From NCBI GenBank assembly GCA_020055645.1, contig JAECZT010000007.1:124001-188000 (forward strand): a stretch of 64,000 nucleotides of DNA, in the 5' to 3' direction. Made by a program: the position numbers and the translations under genes. Of the stretch, positions 42,672 to 53,215 are shown piece by piece (within the stretch, counting starts at the first letter, position 1; each line of letters begins with the position of its first letter). This stretch comes from Tomocerus qinae (taxonomy: Eukaryota; Arthropoda; Collembola; Entomobryomorpha; Tomoceridae). The notes beneath the pieces were generated by a model. That model saw only the letters and a program-made list of their open reading frames with translations, made no database searches and had not been told where the DNA came from.

Positions 42672-43244
42672 TCATTCTACAATACTAAGTTTTTTGGCCT
42701 TAGTACTCTGTGTTGTGTCACTGTTTGCATCTAATTGGTGATGAGCATTATTACTGTTTCTTGTTGGTATCTCCTGATTTTGATTCCCTCCACTTTGACC
42801 AAATTTGTTAGTTGAACTAAATATTAGTCGTCTACGTGGTACATGCTCAAATTTCTTTGAGAAATGAGGTCGGTTATTTCTATTTTTATTAAAATTATTA
42901 TTATAACCGTGATCTGCATTTTGATTATAAGTTTTTAGGCGAGCTTTGTATACGTTAGCACCATTATTAAACCTATTGTAATTTGGCCTATAATTTCGTT
43001 CAATCCCTATGTCTCCTTCCTTTACAAATTTGTCAAATTCTGTGTTTGTATGTTCACCTTTCAAAATTTCTTTGCCTTGTTTAATTCTGTTAATCATGTT
43101 AATGTTTAATCTATTGAAATTTAAATCGGGTAATGCTCCTGTATTTTCCTTTCTCCAGTTTGGTAGAGCGTGAGTAACTTTTCCTTCTCGTTTTGTCCAG
43201 TCAATAACCTTCACATTATACCACCATACTTTTAAAAATTCCAT
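42672..43244 (-). CDS. PLE-3 Asn/Arg-rich ORF (ORF1 candidate)
   Basis: This 190-residue minus-strand ORF starts MEFLKVWWYNVKVIDWTKRE. Its C-terminal half is rich in Asn and Arg (YRPNYNRFNNGANVYK, YNNNFNKNRNNRPHF, PRRRLIF), which suggests RNA binding by a disordered basic region. It overlaps the ORF at 43232-43612 by 13 bases and precedes the RT on the same strand, the position of ORF1 in two-ORF retroelements. I know of no domain match. It lies within the element's inverted repeats, so it belongs to it by position. Confidence 0.5.
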   Translation of the reverse strand: MEFLKVWWYNVKVIDWTKREGKVTHALPNWRKENTGALPDLNFNRLNINMINRIKQGKEILKGEHTNTEFDKFVKEGDIGIERNYRPNYNRFNNGANVYKARLKTYNQNADHGYNNNFNKNRNNRPHFSKKFEHVPRRRLIFSSTNKFGQSGGNQNQEIPTRNSNNAHHQLDANSDTTQSTKAKKLSIVE

Positions 43245-43612
43245 TCTGGTTTTGAAATACGCAATAGCAAAAATGTTATGAAAACATGATCTAATCTCTC
43301 GTTGGGTAGTAAATTGCCCTTTATGTAACCCAATATGTGATTATTGATTTTTATTAAAAGATATTGCTTTTGAAAAATATTGCCCCTGTTTACTGCTTTT
43401 TGATATTGTAGGACAAATGCCATCTTTAAAGTTGTGCATTCATTTAAAGATTTTTCTGGTAGTATATTGAAATGTGGAATACGGTAGTCAATTTTAGGAT
43501 TAAACAATGTAACTTTGTTCTCTTGTAGCTTGATTGTTTTTATGTTGGCCATACTTAATTTGAAAGTACGACACAAAAAATGTAGCGATTGTTTCAAAAA
43601 GACTGTCTGCAA
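43232..43612 (-). CDS. PLE-3 upstream ORF of 126 residues
   Basis: Contains IKTIKLQENKVTLFNPKIDY, then ILPEKSLNECTTLKMAFVLQ and ILGYIKGNLLPNERLDHVF. Mixed, globular-looking composition; not recognised. The better start may be MANIKTIKLQ within it. It overlaps the Asn-rich ORF by 13 bases in another frame. Confidence 0.45.
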   Translation of the reverse strand: MQTVFLKQSLHFLCRTFKLSMANIKTIKLQENKVTLFNPKIDYRIPHFNILPEKSLNECTTLKMAFVLQYQKAVNRGNIFQKQYLLIKINNHILGYIKGNLLPNERLDHVFITFLLLRISKPEWNF

Positions 43613-43743
43613 TTATTAAGTTAGGTTTGTAAGTTAACCTTTCATTCAAAGGTTTTCTTCGGGGATTATAGGTGGATATGTCGGGTTATCTAGATACATA
43701 TCGATATAATGCTTAACTAATATATCCGAGTGGTATTTCTCAA

Positions 43744-44019
43744 TTAGTCTCTTATACATGTAATTTTATCGACATCAGCTGATTCTATTCTGACCTTAAT
43801 TTCGTCTTCCAGTTTTGCTTTCTTCGTTATTGTGTGATCGGATTTGCGCTTTCTGTCGAGCGGTGTGCTGTGTGATCTTGGATTAGGGGGTATCATAGTT
43901 TCTTCAAATGCTTCCTGTGATGAAGAATCTATTATTTGTGAGTTTGGTGAGTCCATAGATACTTTAGCAGATGATTCACTTGGCTTCTGTAGGCAGATAA
44001 AGACTGCAGCAGTATTCAC
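43744..44019 (-). CDS. PLE-3 leader ORF of 91 residues
   Basis: Starts inside the right inverted repeat (MNTAAVFICLQKPSESSAKV) and contains a basic, nuclear-localisation-like stretch (RKRKSDHTITKKAKLEDE). Ser-rich N-terminal half. Not recognised. Confidence 0.35.
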   Translation of the reverse strand: MNTAAVFICLQKPSESSAKVSMDSPNSQIIDSSSQEAFEETMIPPNPRSHSTPLDRKRKSDHTITKKAKLEDEIKVRIESADVDKITCIRD

Positions 44020-44290
44020 AACAGCAAAACAAAAAAATTTTTAATTAAAAATATCTGTTGTAATTATTTTATAACTAAAATTGTAACGGTTTAACTATTC
44101 CAAGCTTCTTGAGTATCAAATTAGTGCATGAAGCTCAATGGAAACTAAGCAACCGACCCAAAAATAGCTGCCAAGTGTAATAAAACTGTAAATTAAGTGC
44201 CTGATGAAATAAATTGAAACGCGTCGCACACAATATTTGGACCTACCAGCATAGTTATTTTGGCATATGAATTCGAGGGGATTTTTTACT
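43972..44290 (-). repeat. PLE-3 inverted terminal repeat, right
   Basis: Pairs with 35496-36028 as described there. It is shorter by two internal segments. Confidence 0.9.
44197..44229 (+). ncRNA. Hammerhead ribozyme-like motif, right repeat (antisense to the PLE)
   Basis: All 33 bases are identical to the left motif: helix I gtgc/gcac, CTGATGA at 44201-44207, helix II 44208-44215, GAAA at 44216-44219, helix III palindrome 44219-44224 and the predicted cleavage after C at 44225. Because the terminal repeats are inverted, this copy would be made in antisense transcripts of the element. Confidence 0.85.
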
Positions 44291-45062
44291 TTAAAGTTAT
44301 TTAATTCTTCGTGGAATCTAGAACAACAGAATTTCATTGTCCTAGGACCAACAATTTTATGGGTCCTTAAACGATACCATTCAATCCATATAAGTATTGC
44401 TGGTGACTAGTAGGACTAGTAGGGAGTAAATAAAAATGGTTTTAACCAGTGCTATTGATTCGATCAAAAATTATTTAATTCTTAGTGGATACTAGAACAC
44501 AAAATTTCATATTTCAAGAACTAATAATATTGTAGGCCCTTAAAAATGCCATTTAATTCAAATGAGGTTTGGGGTGATTGATAGGACTAGTAGGTACTTG
44601 ACAAAAATAGTTTCAAACAGTTCTACAGTTTCGATCATAAATTATTTAAATCTTATCAGAAGCTGATACGGAATGTCAATTTTCAATAACCAATTTTGGG
44701 GGCCCTAAAACCTTGCCATTCAATCCAAGTGAGTATGGCTAGTGACAAGTAAGACAAGTAGAGGCCTAATAGAATTGTAACCAGTTCTATAGTTTCGATC
44801 AAAAGTTATTTAATTCTTAGTGGAAACCAGATCAAAAGAATTTCATTGTCCTAGGACCAACAATTTTATGTGCCCTTAAACGTTTATATTCAATCCATAT
44901 GAGTACAGCTGGTGACTGGGACATAGGATTATTAGGGACTAAATAAAAATAGTTTTAACCAGTTCTATAGATTCGATCAAAAACTATTTAATTCTTAGTG
45001 GATACTAGACAAACAGAATTTCATTTGTCAAGAACCAACATTTTTGTGGGCCCTTAAACCTT
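44291..45062 (+). repeat. ~170-bp satellite, segment 2
   Basis: Resumes after PLE copy 3 in the same orientation, about 4.5 monomers, and is then interrupted by the foldback element. Confidence 0.92.
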
Positions 45063-45072
45063 GCCATTCAAT

Positions 45073-48000
45073 GGCTCATCCTATTTACCGGACACCCGAC
45101 AGCAACCCACCCGACACCCGATACCTACCAACCCGACACCCGACCGCGAAAATCTACTTCCCACCAGACACCCGACGGCAACCCACCCGATACCCGATAC
45201 CTTCCCACCCGACACCCGACCGAAAAAATCACCTTCCCACCCGATACCCGATACCTAAATACCAGATACGCGATACCTAATTACCCAACACCCGAAACCA
45301 ACCCACCCGATACCCGAACCCTAACTACCCGACAACAGACAACCATACGTTTTTCCAAAAATATTTTAATTTTATTATAACCAAATGTTGTAATGAACCA
45401 CACGGAGATTATAATAATATTTCGGTTTAATAATAATCAAATCCCAATGCCATAGCTATTGAAAAGTATTATTAATCATATACCATTCGTTTTATTTTGC
45501 CAATAAAAGATGAAATCTAAACATTTGACATTTTAGTGAACCCTCACATCGTATATGAATTTACATCATATATGCTGTTGGATACCTAAAAATCTTTGTA
45601 ACTACTTTTGTGGTGTTCGTAATTTTTCATGTAGTGCTGACGTCATTGGTTTACATTCATATTTTAATCCTGATTTATTTCTAAGTTTTTTTACTTATTA
45701 CACTGCAAATAATGACAATAATTGCGATTCATTATGATTTAAAATGTACTGTATGTACTAAAGACATCTATTCGATGTATTATCATACTTTGGTGTGCCG
45801 ATTTCTGCTGTATTTATTGAGTGTATATTGGAGCAGGCTGGTAATTTAGGAGTGCAGCCCCAGACTAATAAGCAGGGTAAAAGGTTGAGTAAAAAAACTT
45901 TTTTCCTGAAAAGGCTACCACTCCAAGACTTTTCCAAGACTTCCAACGATTTGTGGTATTTGAAAAAGAAAAATACCTACCTGTTAAAACCTTTTTTAAC
46001 CTATTTTCCCGTATTAATCCCTTTTTCACCTACTTCTATTTTTGGAATTAAAAAAATAATACAAAAAAGGCTTGAATTTCTGCCTGCAAATCATTAATTT
46101 GGAAATCAACTATTTTGTATGTCTGCCTAATTTCACTTTAGCTTAAGAATAAGCTTGCTAATTATTGAGTCTGCGAAAGTGAGTGAGGAAGTTAATAATA
46201 AGGTCTATGCCAGATTACCCACTTGTACTGACACATACAGAGCACTCCCGTTATCTCAGTAAAACCTTAAGAAATTTTCATTAATCATTTTCTATTAACA
46301 TAAATAATATCAAGGTTTTCTCCAATTGTTTCTTTAGATTAAAACTTATGTTGAAGCTTATCTGTGACAATAAAAAATAATGTTATTTTCACAACGAATT
46401 TTCAGATATTGTAGAAAACCCACCGCCACCGCGTAAGCCACTTTTTTCACAATTTTAAAAAACTATTTTCATAGTTTTAGTTACCCCTTTTTTTATGTCC
46501 CTATTTAGCTACCTATTTTGGAATTTTTAAACATCTTTTTACTTTCCTATTTTGGAGTTTTAAATACCTGCCTGTCCAAACCTTGCTAATAAGGGACGGA
46601 TAAATTAAGACTTTTTCAGTTTTACTCTTATTTTAAACAGAAACAGTGAAATTTAATGTAAGTAGAGATTGGCATAAAATTCAACACAGAAATTTTCAAT
46701 TTAAAAGAAAGTATTTTGCATAAAATTAGTCCGCATCATCTCGAACATGTATATTTGGAGAGGTGTCGTTTAGATTGATTTCAACGAATAAAGATGTATG
46801 GTACCATGGTTACTATCTTCTTAAACTGCCCCTTTATGAAAATTGTACATTTGCAACGTCAAATTCTAGATAATTTTCAAGCAAATGGAAGAGTAATGGG
46901 ATTGCAATTGCCAATGACGAAAGAATAGAAATGATAGTTGATTAAGCCTGCATGATATCTTCCAAAAGACATATTTTAGAACACCCACATATTTAAAATT
47001 GTTAATGGCCCAGTTGCAAACTATTGCTTTCAGATTTTAGATATCGTAGTTTTGAATGTCTAAACGAGAAATTATTTTTCCCACATAAGATATTATCTGT
47101 CAAATATGAATGTGAGTGAAATCTGAAGGGGGAAGTAGAGACGTAAGAATTTTGGCCATTTAAATTATGTGTCGAACTTTTGTATGTAATTGCAATAGGT
47201 AATTCTATTTTCAGGTGACAAGAGGAATATTAGCAATTTTCAGATGTAGCACAAAATGTTTTTCTTACTTTGCTGTTAAGATTGGGCATTTTGGCTACAG
47301 TTGCAGTGATTAAAAAAAGAAACGGCGTAATAATACAATGGTTTTCTACACAAATAATGTTGGTTGGTCAAAATACAAGAAATACCGCTAATGGTGCTTA
47401 ATAAGCAGGAAAACTAAAAACTAATTCTCACATTCTTTGCACTCCTTACTTTTTTGATCGTTTAAAGAACCCCATATCAAATCTGTCCGTTTACCAAACT
47501 CATACGAATTCAGCTAATATCGCCTTTAGACAATTGGCTGGTTTTATCAAAATTAGAGTAATCCCCTATAAGTAAAAACATCGACCATCTGCGAATTTGG
47601 GGAACATTGGTAAATTTTAATAATGGTAAGATACGGTTAGTCTCGGAAAACATTCTCAACAAGACTGTAAATACACCATTTTTATACCTCTGGGGAAGGA
47701 GGTTAGTCACTCTTGGAGTTTGTAATTTATCAGTTTTTCACCTCTGGTGGACAAATCCTATTATTAGTCCTCCACTGATTTAATAGGATAAAGGACAGCT
47801 ATTATTAACTACGTGGTGATTCTAGGCAGGTGAATATAGAGGTGAAAAAAGTAAACCTTTAAATTGTCAACTCCCGGACTGACTAACCTCCTCTACCAGA
47901 GGTAGAGTTTCAGTAGAAAATTTGCTAGTCCGTGTTGGGCTTTGGTGGTGACAGCTACAACTTATTAATGTCTATCATTATTATAAAATGATGTTACATT

Positions 48001-48548
48001 GCTTTAAAAATTGTGTGATTTTTACTATGATTATAAAATGCACCACCCAGAGTAAATTCTTTAAATAAAAGAGCCATTGGTTCACTAAAATGTCAAATGT
48101 TTAGATTTTATCTTTTATTGGCAAAATAAAACGAATGGTATATGATTAATAATACTTTTCAATAGCTATGGCATTGGGATTTGATTATTATTAAACCGAA
48201 ATATTATTATAATCTCCGTGTGGTTCATTACAACATTTGGTTATAATAAAATTAAAATATTTTTGGAAAAACTTATGGTTGTCTGTTGTCGGGTAGTTAG
48301 GGTTCGGGTATCGGGTGGGTTGGTTTCGGGTGTTGGGTAATTAGGTATCGGGTATCTGGTATTAAGGTATCGGGTATCGGGTGAGAAGGTGATTTTTTCG
48401 GTCGGGTGTCGGGTGGGAAGGTATCGGGTATCGGGTGGGTTGCCGTCGGGTGTCTGGTGGGAAGTAGATTTTCGTGGTCGGGTGTCGGGTTGGTAGGTAT
48501 CGGGTGTCGGGTGGGTTGCTGTCGGGTGTCCGGTAAATAGGATGAGCC
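45073..48548. mobile_element. Foldback-like element, 3476 bp, 10-bp target duplication
   Basis: Near-perfect inverted ends of about 470 bp (45073-45541 and 48079-48548) start ggctcatcctatttaccgg. They are flanked by the identical 10-bp sequence gccattcaat at 45063-45072 and 48549-48558, which is part of the satellite monomer. The outer ~280 bp of each end consists of acccgacacccgac / gatacccgata tandem variants. The 2.5-kb interior has no recognisable transposase; its ORFs are under about 100 residues. Long ends with tandem repeats and a 9-10-bp duplication fit foldback or Mutator-type elements. High arm identity suggests recent activity. Confidence 0.9.
45542..48078. other. Interior of the foldback element, no gene recognised
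   Basis: An ORF at 45795-46097 (100 residues, ILEQAGNLGVQPQTNKQGKR, then Lys/Phe-rich) is the longest. It resembles no transposase I know. The rest is AT-rich. Confidence 0.5.
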
Positions 48549-48558
48549 GCCATTCAAT

Positions 48559-48667
48559 CCAAATTAGTATTGCTGAGGACTAGTAGGGACTAAATAAAAA
48601 TAATTTAAACCAGTTTTATAGATTATCAAAAAATAATTTAATTCTTAGTGGATACTATAATCATTTT
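48559..48667 (+). repeat. ~170-bp satellite, segment 3
   Basis: Short continuation between the foldback element and the MITE. Confidence 0.85.
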
Positions 48668-48675
48668 TCAAGAAC

Positions 48676-48983
48676 CAGACATGGCATTTATTTCATTTTT
48701 CAGGAAACATTTCTTGAAAAGTGAAATATTTGAAATATTTTGCGAAAAATGAAATAAATGAAATTTTTGAAATAAATGAAATAAATTAAACGCGCATGTG
48801 TATAGACATGCGCAGTTAATTTATTTCACTTGAAATAAATTAAAATAAATGCCATGTACCCTATTTATTTCATTTATTTCAAATATTTCATTTTTCAAGG
48901 AAAGCATAAGTGAAATATTTCGCGAAATATTTCAAAAATTTCACCTATTTATTTCAAGCGAAATATTTCAAGTGCCATGTCTG
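48676..48983. mobile_element. MITE, hAT-like, 308 bp, in the satellite
   Basis: Ends CAGACATGGCA and TGCCATGTCTG are exact inverted copies. The 8-bp duplication tcaagaac is at 48668-48675 and 48984-48991, a part of the satellite monomer. The interior is made of aaatatttca / tgaaataaat in both orientations, close to one large hairpin. Confidence 0.9.
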
Positions 48984-49490
48984 TCAAGAACTAATAATAT
49001 TGTTGGCCGTTAAACCTTGTAATTCAATCCAAATGAGGACTGGAGGTGATTGATAGGAGTAGTAGGTATTTGATAAAATTAGTTTCAACCAGTTCTATAG
49101 TTTCGGTCAAAAGTTATTTAATTCTTAGCAGAAAATGATACAGAATTTCATTTCCAAAGTATCAACATTTTTGGTGGCCCTTAAACCTTTCTATTCTATG
49201 TAAATGGGGATTGGAGATAACTAATAGGACTAGGGGGTTATTAATATAAATAGTTTCAAACAGTTTTACAGTTTCGATCAAATCTTATTTATTTCTTAGT
49301 AAAATTAACAACCAATTTTCATTTTTCCTAGGAACACCATGTTTATGCGCACTTAAACCTTGCCTTTTAATCCAAATTAGTATTGCTGGTGACTAGTAAG
49401 ACTAGTAGGTACGTGATAAAATAGTTTTAACCAGTTTTACGGTTTCGATCAAAAATTATTTCATTCTTAGTGGAAACTAGAACAACAAGG
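48984..49490 (+). repeat. ~170-bp satellite, segment 4
   Basis: About three monomers, the last ending near ggaaactagaacaacaa. Confidence 0.9.
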
Positions 49491-49857
49491 ACGGCCAAAA
49501 ATATAGGGACGAATTTTTCGGACTGCGTAGAGGACATTATTTTTCGGTTGTAGAATAATTTATTTCGGCTCCTTTAAATCTTCTGGAGGTAAAAGCCATC
49601 GGGTGTAATGCTCTATATTGTTCCTGTATTAGGCAGGCTTCATTACCTAAATGTGAATGTATAATATGTGAAATTTCGGGGTTAAGGTGAGCCAGGCAAG
49701 GGAAAGAAAGGAATTTATCCTTAACCTTTTCGGCACCATATTATTTCTCAAAACATGTCCCATAGTGACCATGTTTCTTGCCAATAAACATTCGAAACTC
49801 CCTTAGATATTATTATGGAAACAAATCTCTGGACCGATAATTTGTTTTCAAAATTAT
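49491..49857. other. Unassigned DNA
   Basis: Nothing recognised. Confidence 0.4.
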
Positions 49858-49865
49858 CTCCAGAC

Positions 49866-50183
49866 CAAGGCAAATGGACTGATTCCCGCCCCCGCCTCCC
49901 CCTCCTTCCCCCCTCCCCCTTCCCCGCATCAGGTGGGTTCAGTAGAGAAAGTCCCATAAGAGAGTTTGAACTTGTATATGGGACTTTCTTTTGAAATTAG
50001 TCCCATTCCGGTCCCAGACCAAGATGCTGGTAGTCATGGATACCCACCCTTCAGGAGTAAATTGCAAGTCCCATATAAAAGTTCAAACTCTCTTATGGGA
50101 CCTCCCTCTACTGAACCCACCTGATGCGGGGAAGGGGAGGGGGGAAGGGGAGGCGGGGGGCGGGAATCAGTCTATTTGCCTTG
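49866..50183. mobile_element. MITE with G/C-tract arms, hAT-like, 318 bp
   Basis: Inverted ends CAAGGCAAAT / ATTTGCCTTG with arms of about 125 bp. The 8-bp duplication ctccagac is at 49858-49865 and 50184-50191. The arms contain long C-rich (left) and G-rich (right) tracts (ccccttccccgcatcaggtg and its complement). Non-coding. Confidence 0.9.
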
Positions 50184-50297
50184 CTCCAGACCGAGTTTTT
50201 TTCTACTGGTTACAATACTTGCAAAATGACAACAGGACAAAATACAATACGTTTTGTAGTATTTGTACCAACAATGTGATTCAAACGTAACTATGAC

Positions 50298-50755
50298 TGT
50301 TTGGACCACTGAAATCCTCCTACCCGGATGAAAACGCGATCCAGAAAATGTGTCTGATGTGGATGTACTGAGTGTGCCACTATGGATGACTGACCGAATA
50401 ATATAGACTGGTTGGTCAGGGCTAAAATAAAAGAGATCGATACTCTACGGCTTTACTCGATTTTCACTCGTTTTATTTGAAAACTAGAGAAAGAATAGTT
50501 AATTAGTTACAACTCAAAATTAGACTGATAAAAAACTGAAATTATCTAAATTACACAAAATACTTCCTATCTCTAGTACTAGAATGAATTGAATTGCACA
50601 GAAATGTTGAGCGTCCTTCCTCTAGCAAGTCTGCAGCACAATTAAACAAGAATAAACTCGTTTTCTCTATCTTACGCTAAAAGGAAGGAGACTACCAACA
50701 GAGGGCACATAATACTACAAATTAATAATAAAATAAAGCTTCCCCAAATCCTACA
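50298..50755 (-). repeat. BEL/Pao LTR, copy 1 (fossil; 3' LTR position)
   Basis: On the minus strand it runs TGTAGGATTT...GGTCCAAACA. It matches 61882-62335 along its full length with many differences. Upstream in element orientation (50756-50790) is a purine-rich stretch (aaagaggagagactg), suitable as a polypurine tract. It fits the 3' LTR of the minus-strand element whose gag-pol begins near 61640. Confidence 0.85.
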
Positions 50756-50789
50756 ATGACAGTCTCTCCTCTTTAGGTGAAGTCAATAG

Positions 50790-51540
50790 CATGTTGACAT
50801 CAAATTATATCATATCTTGGGTTGAACGTTCGATCCACATTGTGTACCAACATGCGTTGATTTTGTTACTCTAGTTGGTATAGACACCCCAAACTAACTT
50901 TTTTGTACAGAAAAGTCTGTTTTCGAAAAAAAGTTTCGTCAACATAATAACATTAGTAACACATTTATTTTATATGAATACCATTACAAGGTGGAGACAT
51001 AGGAGGGCTTCCCGGTCGTTTGTACCCGATTCTTATTTTATCAACGCACAACGACCACAGAGGAGTATGCACCAAACCATTATAACCATGTTTACTTTCG
51101 GGGGTGCTTATTCTCTCTGGCAGTATAGGTAGAATTCGAATTGGGTGCAAAATCGGGGAGTATCCTTCACTCACCTTATAATGTACCCATCTTGATTTGT
51201 ACTATCAATTAGAATCAGGGATGGGATTCTCATCTTTATGGCAAAGTTGCGATATCGCAAGAGTTGCCACGGTCTACTTACGATTTCTGCTATTGATGAT
51301 TTTTGAAATGGTAGAACAGTGAAATAATAATTTAAGGAATCATCGTCATCACCCACACCACAGTAGCGCTAACGGTGTTCATAGCTTTTTTGGGAGGGGA
51401 CGGGTATTCCCACCCAATAAATTAGCACCTCTAAATGGACACCAAATCATCTGATTAACTTTGAGAAAAGTGGAGTCAATACATTCTTGTTGATCAAGAT
51501 ATTAATAGTGGGTTCAAGACTAAAATGTTATTTTCGAATC
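50790..51540. other. Unassigned DNA after the LTR
   Basis: May be the degraded 3' end of the BEL/Pao element. No protein block is recognised with confidence. Confidence 0.35.
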
Positions 51541-51559
51541 TTTTCGAGATTATTTTACC

Positions 51560-52200
51560 TTTTTGAATCTATTCAATATCCTTCAAGCTTTTTCGATTCT
51601 ATTGGATAACCTTCGCTCTTTTTGGAATCTTTTGGATAACCTTCGATCTTTTTCGAATCTTTTGGATAACCTTTGATCTTTTTCGAATCTTTTGGATATC
51701 CATCAATCTTTTTCGAAATGATTTTAGAGATCCTTCAATATTTTTCGAATATTTTGGAGATCCTTCGATCTTTTTCGAATGTTTTGGAGATCCTTCGATC
51801 TTTTTCGAATGTTTTGGAGATCCTTCGATCTTTTTCGAATGTTTTGGAGATCCTTCGATCTTTTTCGAATATTTTAAAGATCCTTCTATTTCTTTGAATA
51901 TTTTCAATTCTTAAATCATTTTAGATTTGACATCCTTTCGAGATTCTTGGATCATTTTCGAATATTTTTAATTCTTAAATCGTTTTAGAATATTTTCGAG
52001 ATTCTTCGATCATTTTCAAATATTTTTAATTCTTCAATCATTTTCGAATCTTTTCGAGATTCTTCGATCATTTTCGAATATTTTTAATTCTTCTATCGTT
52101 TTAGAATATTTTCGAGATTCTTCGATCATTTTCAAATATTTTCGAGATTCCATGATCTTTTTCGAATATTTTCAAATTTCTTTATTCATTTTTGAATTTT
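51560..52200 (+). repeat. Tandem repeat, 30-bp unit
   Basis: The core unit has ttttggagatccttcgatct then ttttcgaatg; the best copies are at 51720-51880. Flanking copies are degenerate (ttttcgagattcttcgatca). Confidence 0.9.
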
Positions 52201-52304
52201 ATGGGGTTTATTGACCATTTTTGAGTATTCTTCAATAAATATGGAAAAATATGCACGCAAGGGTGAAAATTTAAATCGTAGTTTTAAGGGTTTGTGTTGG
52301 TTAA

Positions 52305-52580
52305 AAGATAGGCATTGGTTGCACCAAGGTTGGTAGATATGGTAATACACTCTGCCACTAATGCTAGGCTAACTTATTCTTGTTTGAAATATCACCCAAG
52401 GAAACGAACAGGCATCTCCATACTATAAAGTTAAAATCTATAAAATCAATGGTTACCCCTCTTTTGATCCCCATAAGTGGTTTTGCGTGATATTTCAAAC
52501 AAGAATAAGTTTGCCTAGTACTAGTGGAAGAGTGCGTTACCATATCCACCAACCTTGGGTTGCACAAATACCTATCAATA
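52305..52580. mobile_element. Inverted-repeat element, about 275 bp
   Basis: Arms of about 105 bp (attcttgtttgaaatatcac and gtgatatttcaaacaagaat as inner blocks; ccaaggttggtagatatggt and its complement as outer blocks) with a ~75-bp spacer. Non-coding. A target duplication was not found. Confidence 0.75.
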
Positions 52581-52771
52581 TTATTGTTTCAATTAGGTTA
52601 GGTCCCTCGAAAGCGGCTCCTGGTATACCCTGTGTATTTTATGGCGCGATTTTAAAAATGTGCAACTACCCTTACTTCAATATTTGTATAATTCATTAAA
52701 CTTAAAATTTTATTATGTAATTTTATTTTAATTTTTCTAATAACATTTATTGAATTTTTTTTAGAAATTTC

Positions 52772-52970
52772 ATGCAACCTTGAAACCATTAACATGAAAC
52801 ATGAAACCTTGAAACCATTAACATGAAACATGAAACCTTGAAACCATTAACATGAAACATGAAACCTTGAAACCATTAACATGAAACATGAAACCTTGAA
52901 ACCATTACCATGAAACATGAAACCTTGAAACCATTAACATGAAACATGAAACCTTGAAACCTAGCACTAA
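52772..52970 (+). repeat. Tandem repeat, 29-bp unit, about 6.5 copies
   Basis: Unit: aaccttgaaaccattaacat plus gaaacatga. Almost uniform. Confidence 0.95.
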
Positions 52971-53079
52971 AAACATTTTTCAACTCCATGCAGTCTTCAA
53001 CTGGCTACTCCCATTCTCCTCACACTCACAGAAAAAATAATAATTTTAATAAATTTCATGCAACCTTAGTCTCCACATT

Positions 53080-53215
53080 ATAAGTGTCATAGGGTTTTAC
53101 AATTTTTAGAAGTGTCAACATAGGGTTTTACTACTCCTAAAAGCTTCAACATAGGGTTTTACTACTTCTAGAAGTGTCAAAATAGGATTTTACTACTTCT
53201 AGAAGTGACAACGAC
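53080..53215 (+). repeat. Tandem repeat, about 37-bp unit, about 3.5 copies
   Basis: The unit contains acatagggttttactacttc and tagaagtgtca. Confidence 0.85.

Larger units (their letters stand above)
35496..44290 (-). mobile_element. Penelope-like element, copy 3, with inverted terminal repeats carrying hammerhead motifs
   Basis: The element lies inside the ~170-bp satellite. Long inverted repeats bound it: 35496-36028 and 43972-44290, the left one longer by two segments of about 100-115 bp. Each repeat holds one 33-nt hammerhead-like sequence. On the minus strand come small upstream ORFs (44019-42374), a spacer (41480-42370) and a Penelope-type RT (about 41480-39950, with its C-terminal part at 36343-36150). 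A 3.6-kb block of tandem repeats (about 36344-39950) separates the two RT parts. Inverted pseudo-LTRs are known for PLEs. No GIY-YIG domain follows the RT. The copy is broken in several places. Confidence 0.85.

Noticed and set aside
45044-45280. Pro/Thr-rich ORFs in the foldback arms (also 48297-48557)
   Set aside because: Translation of acccgacacccgac tandem repeats in the terminal arms.
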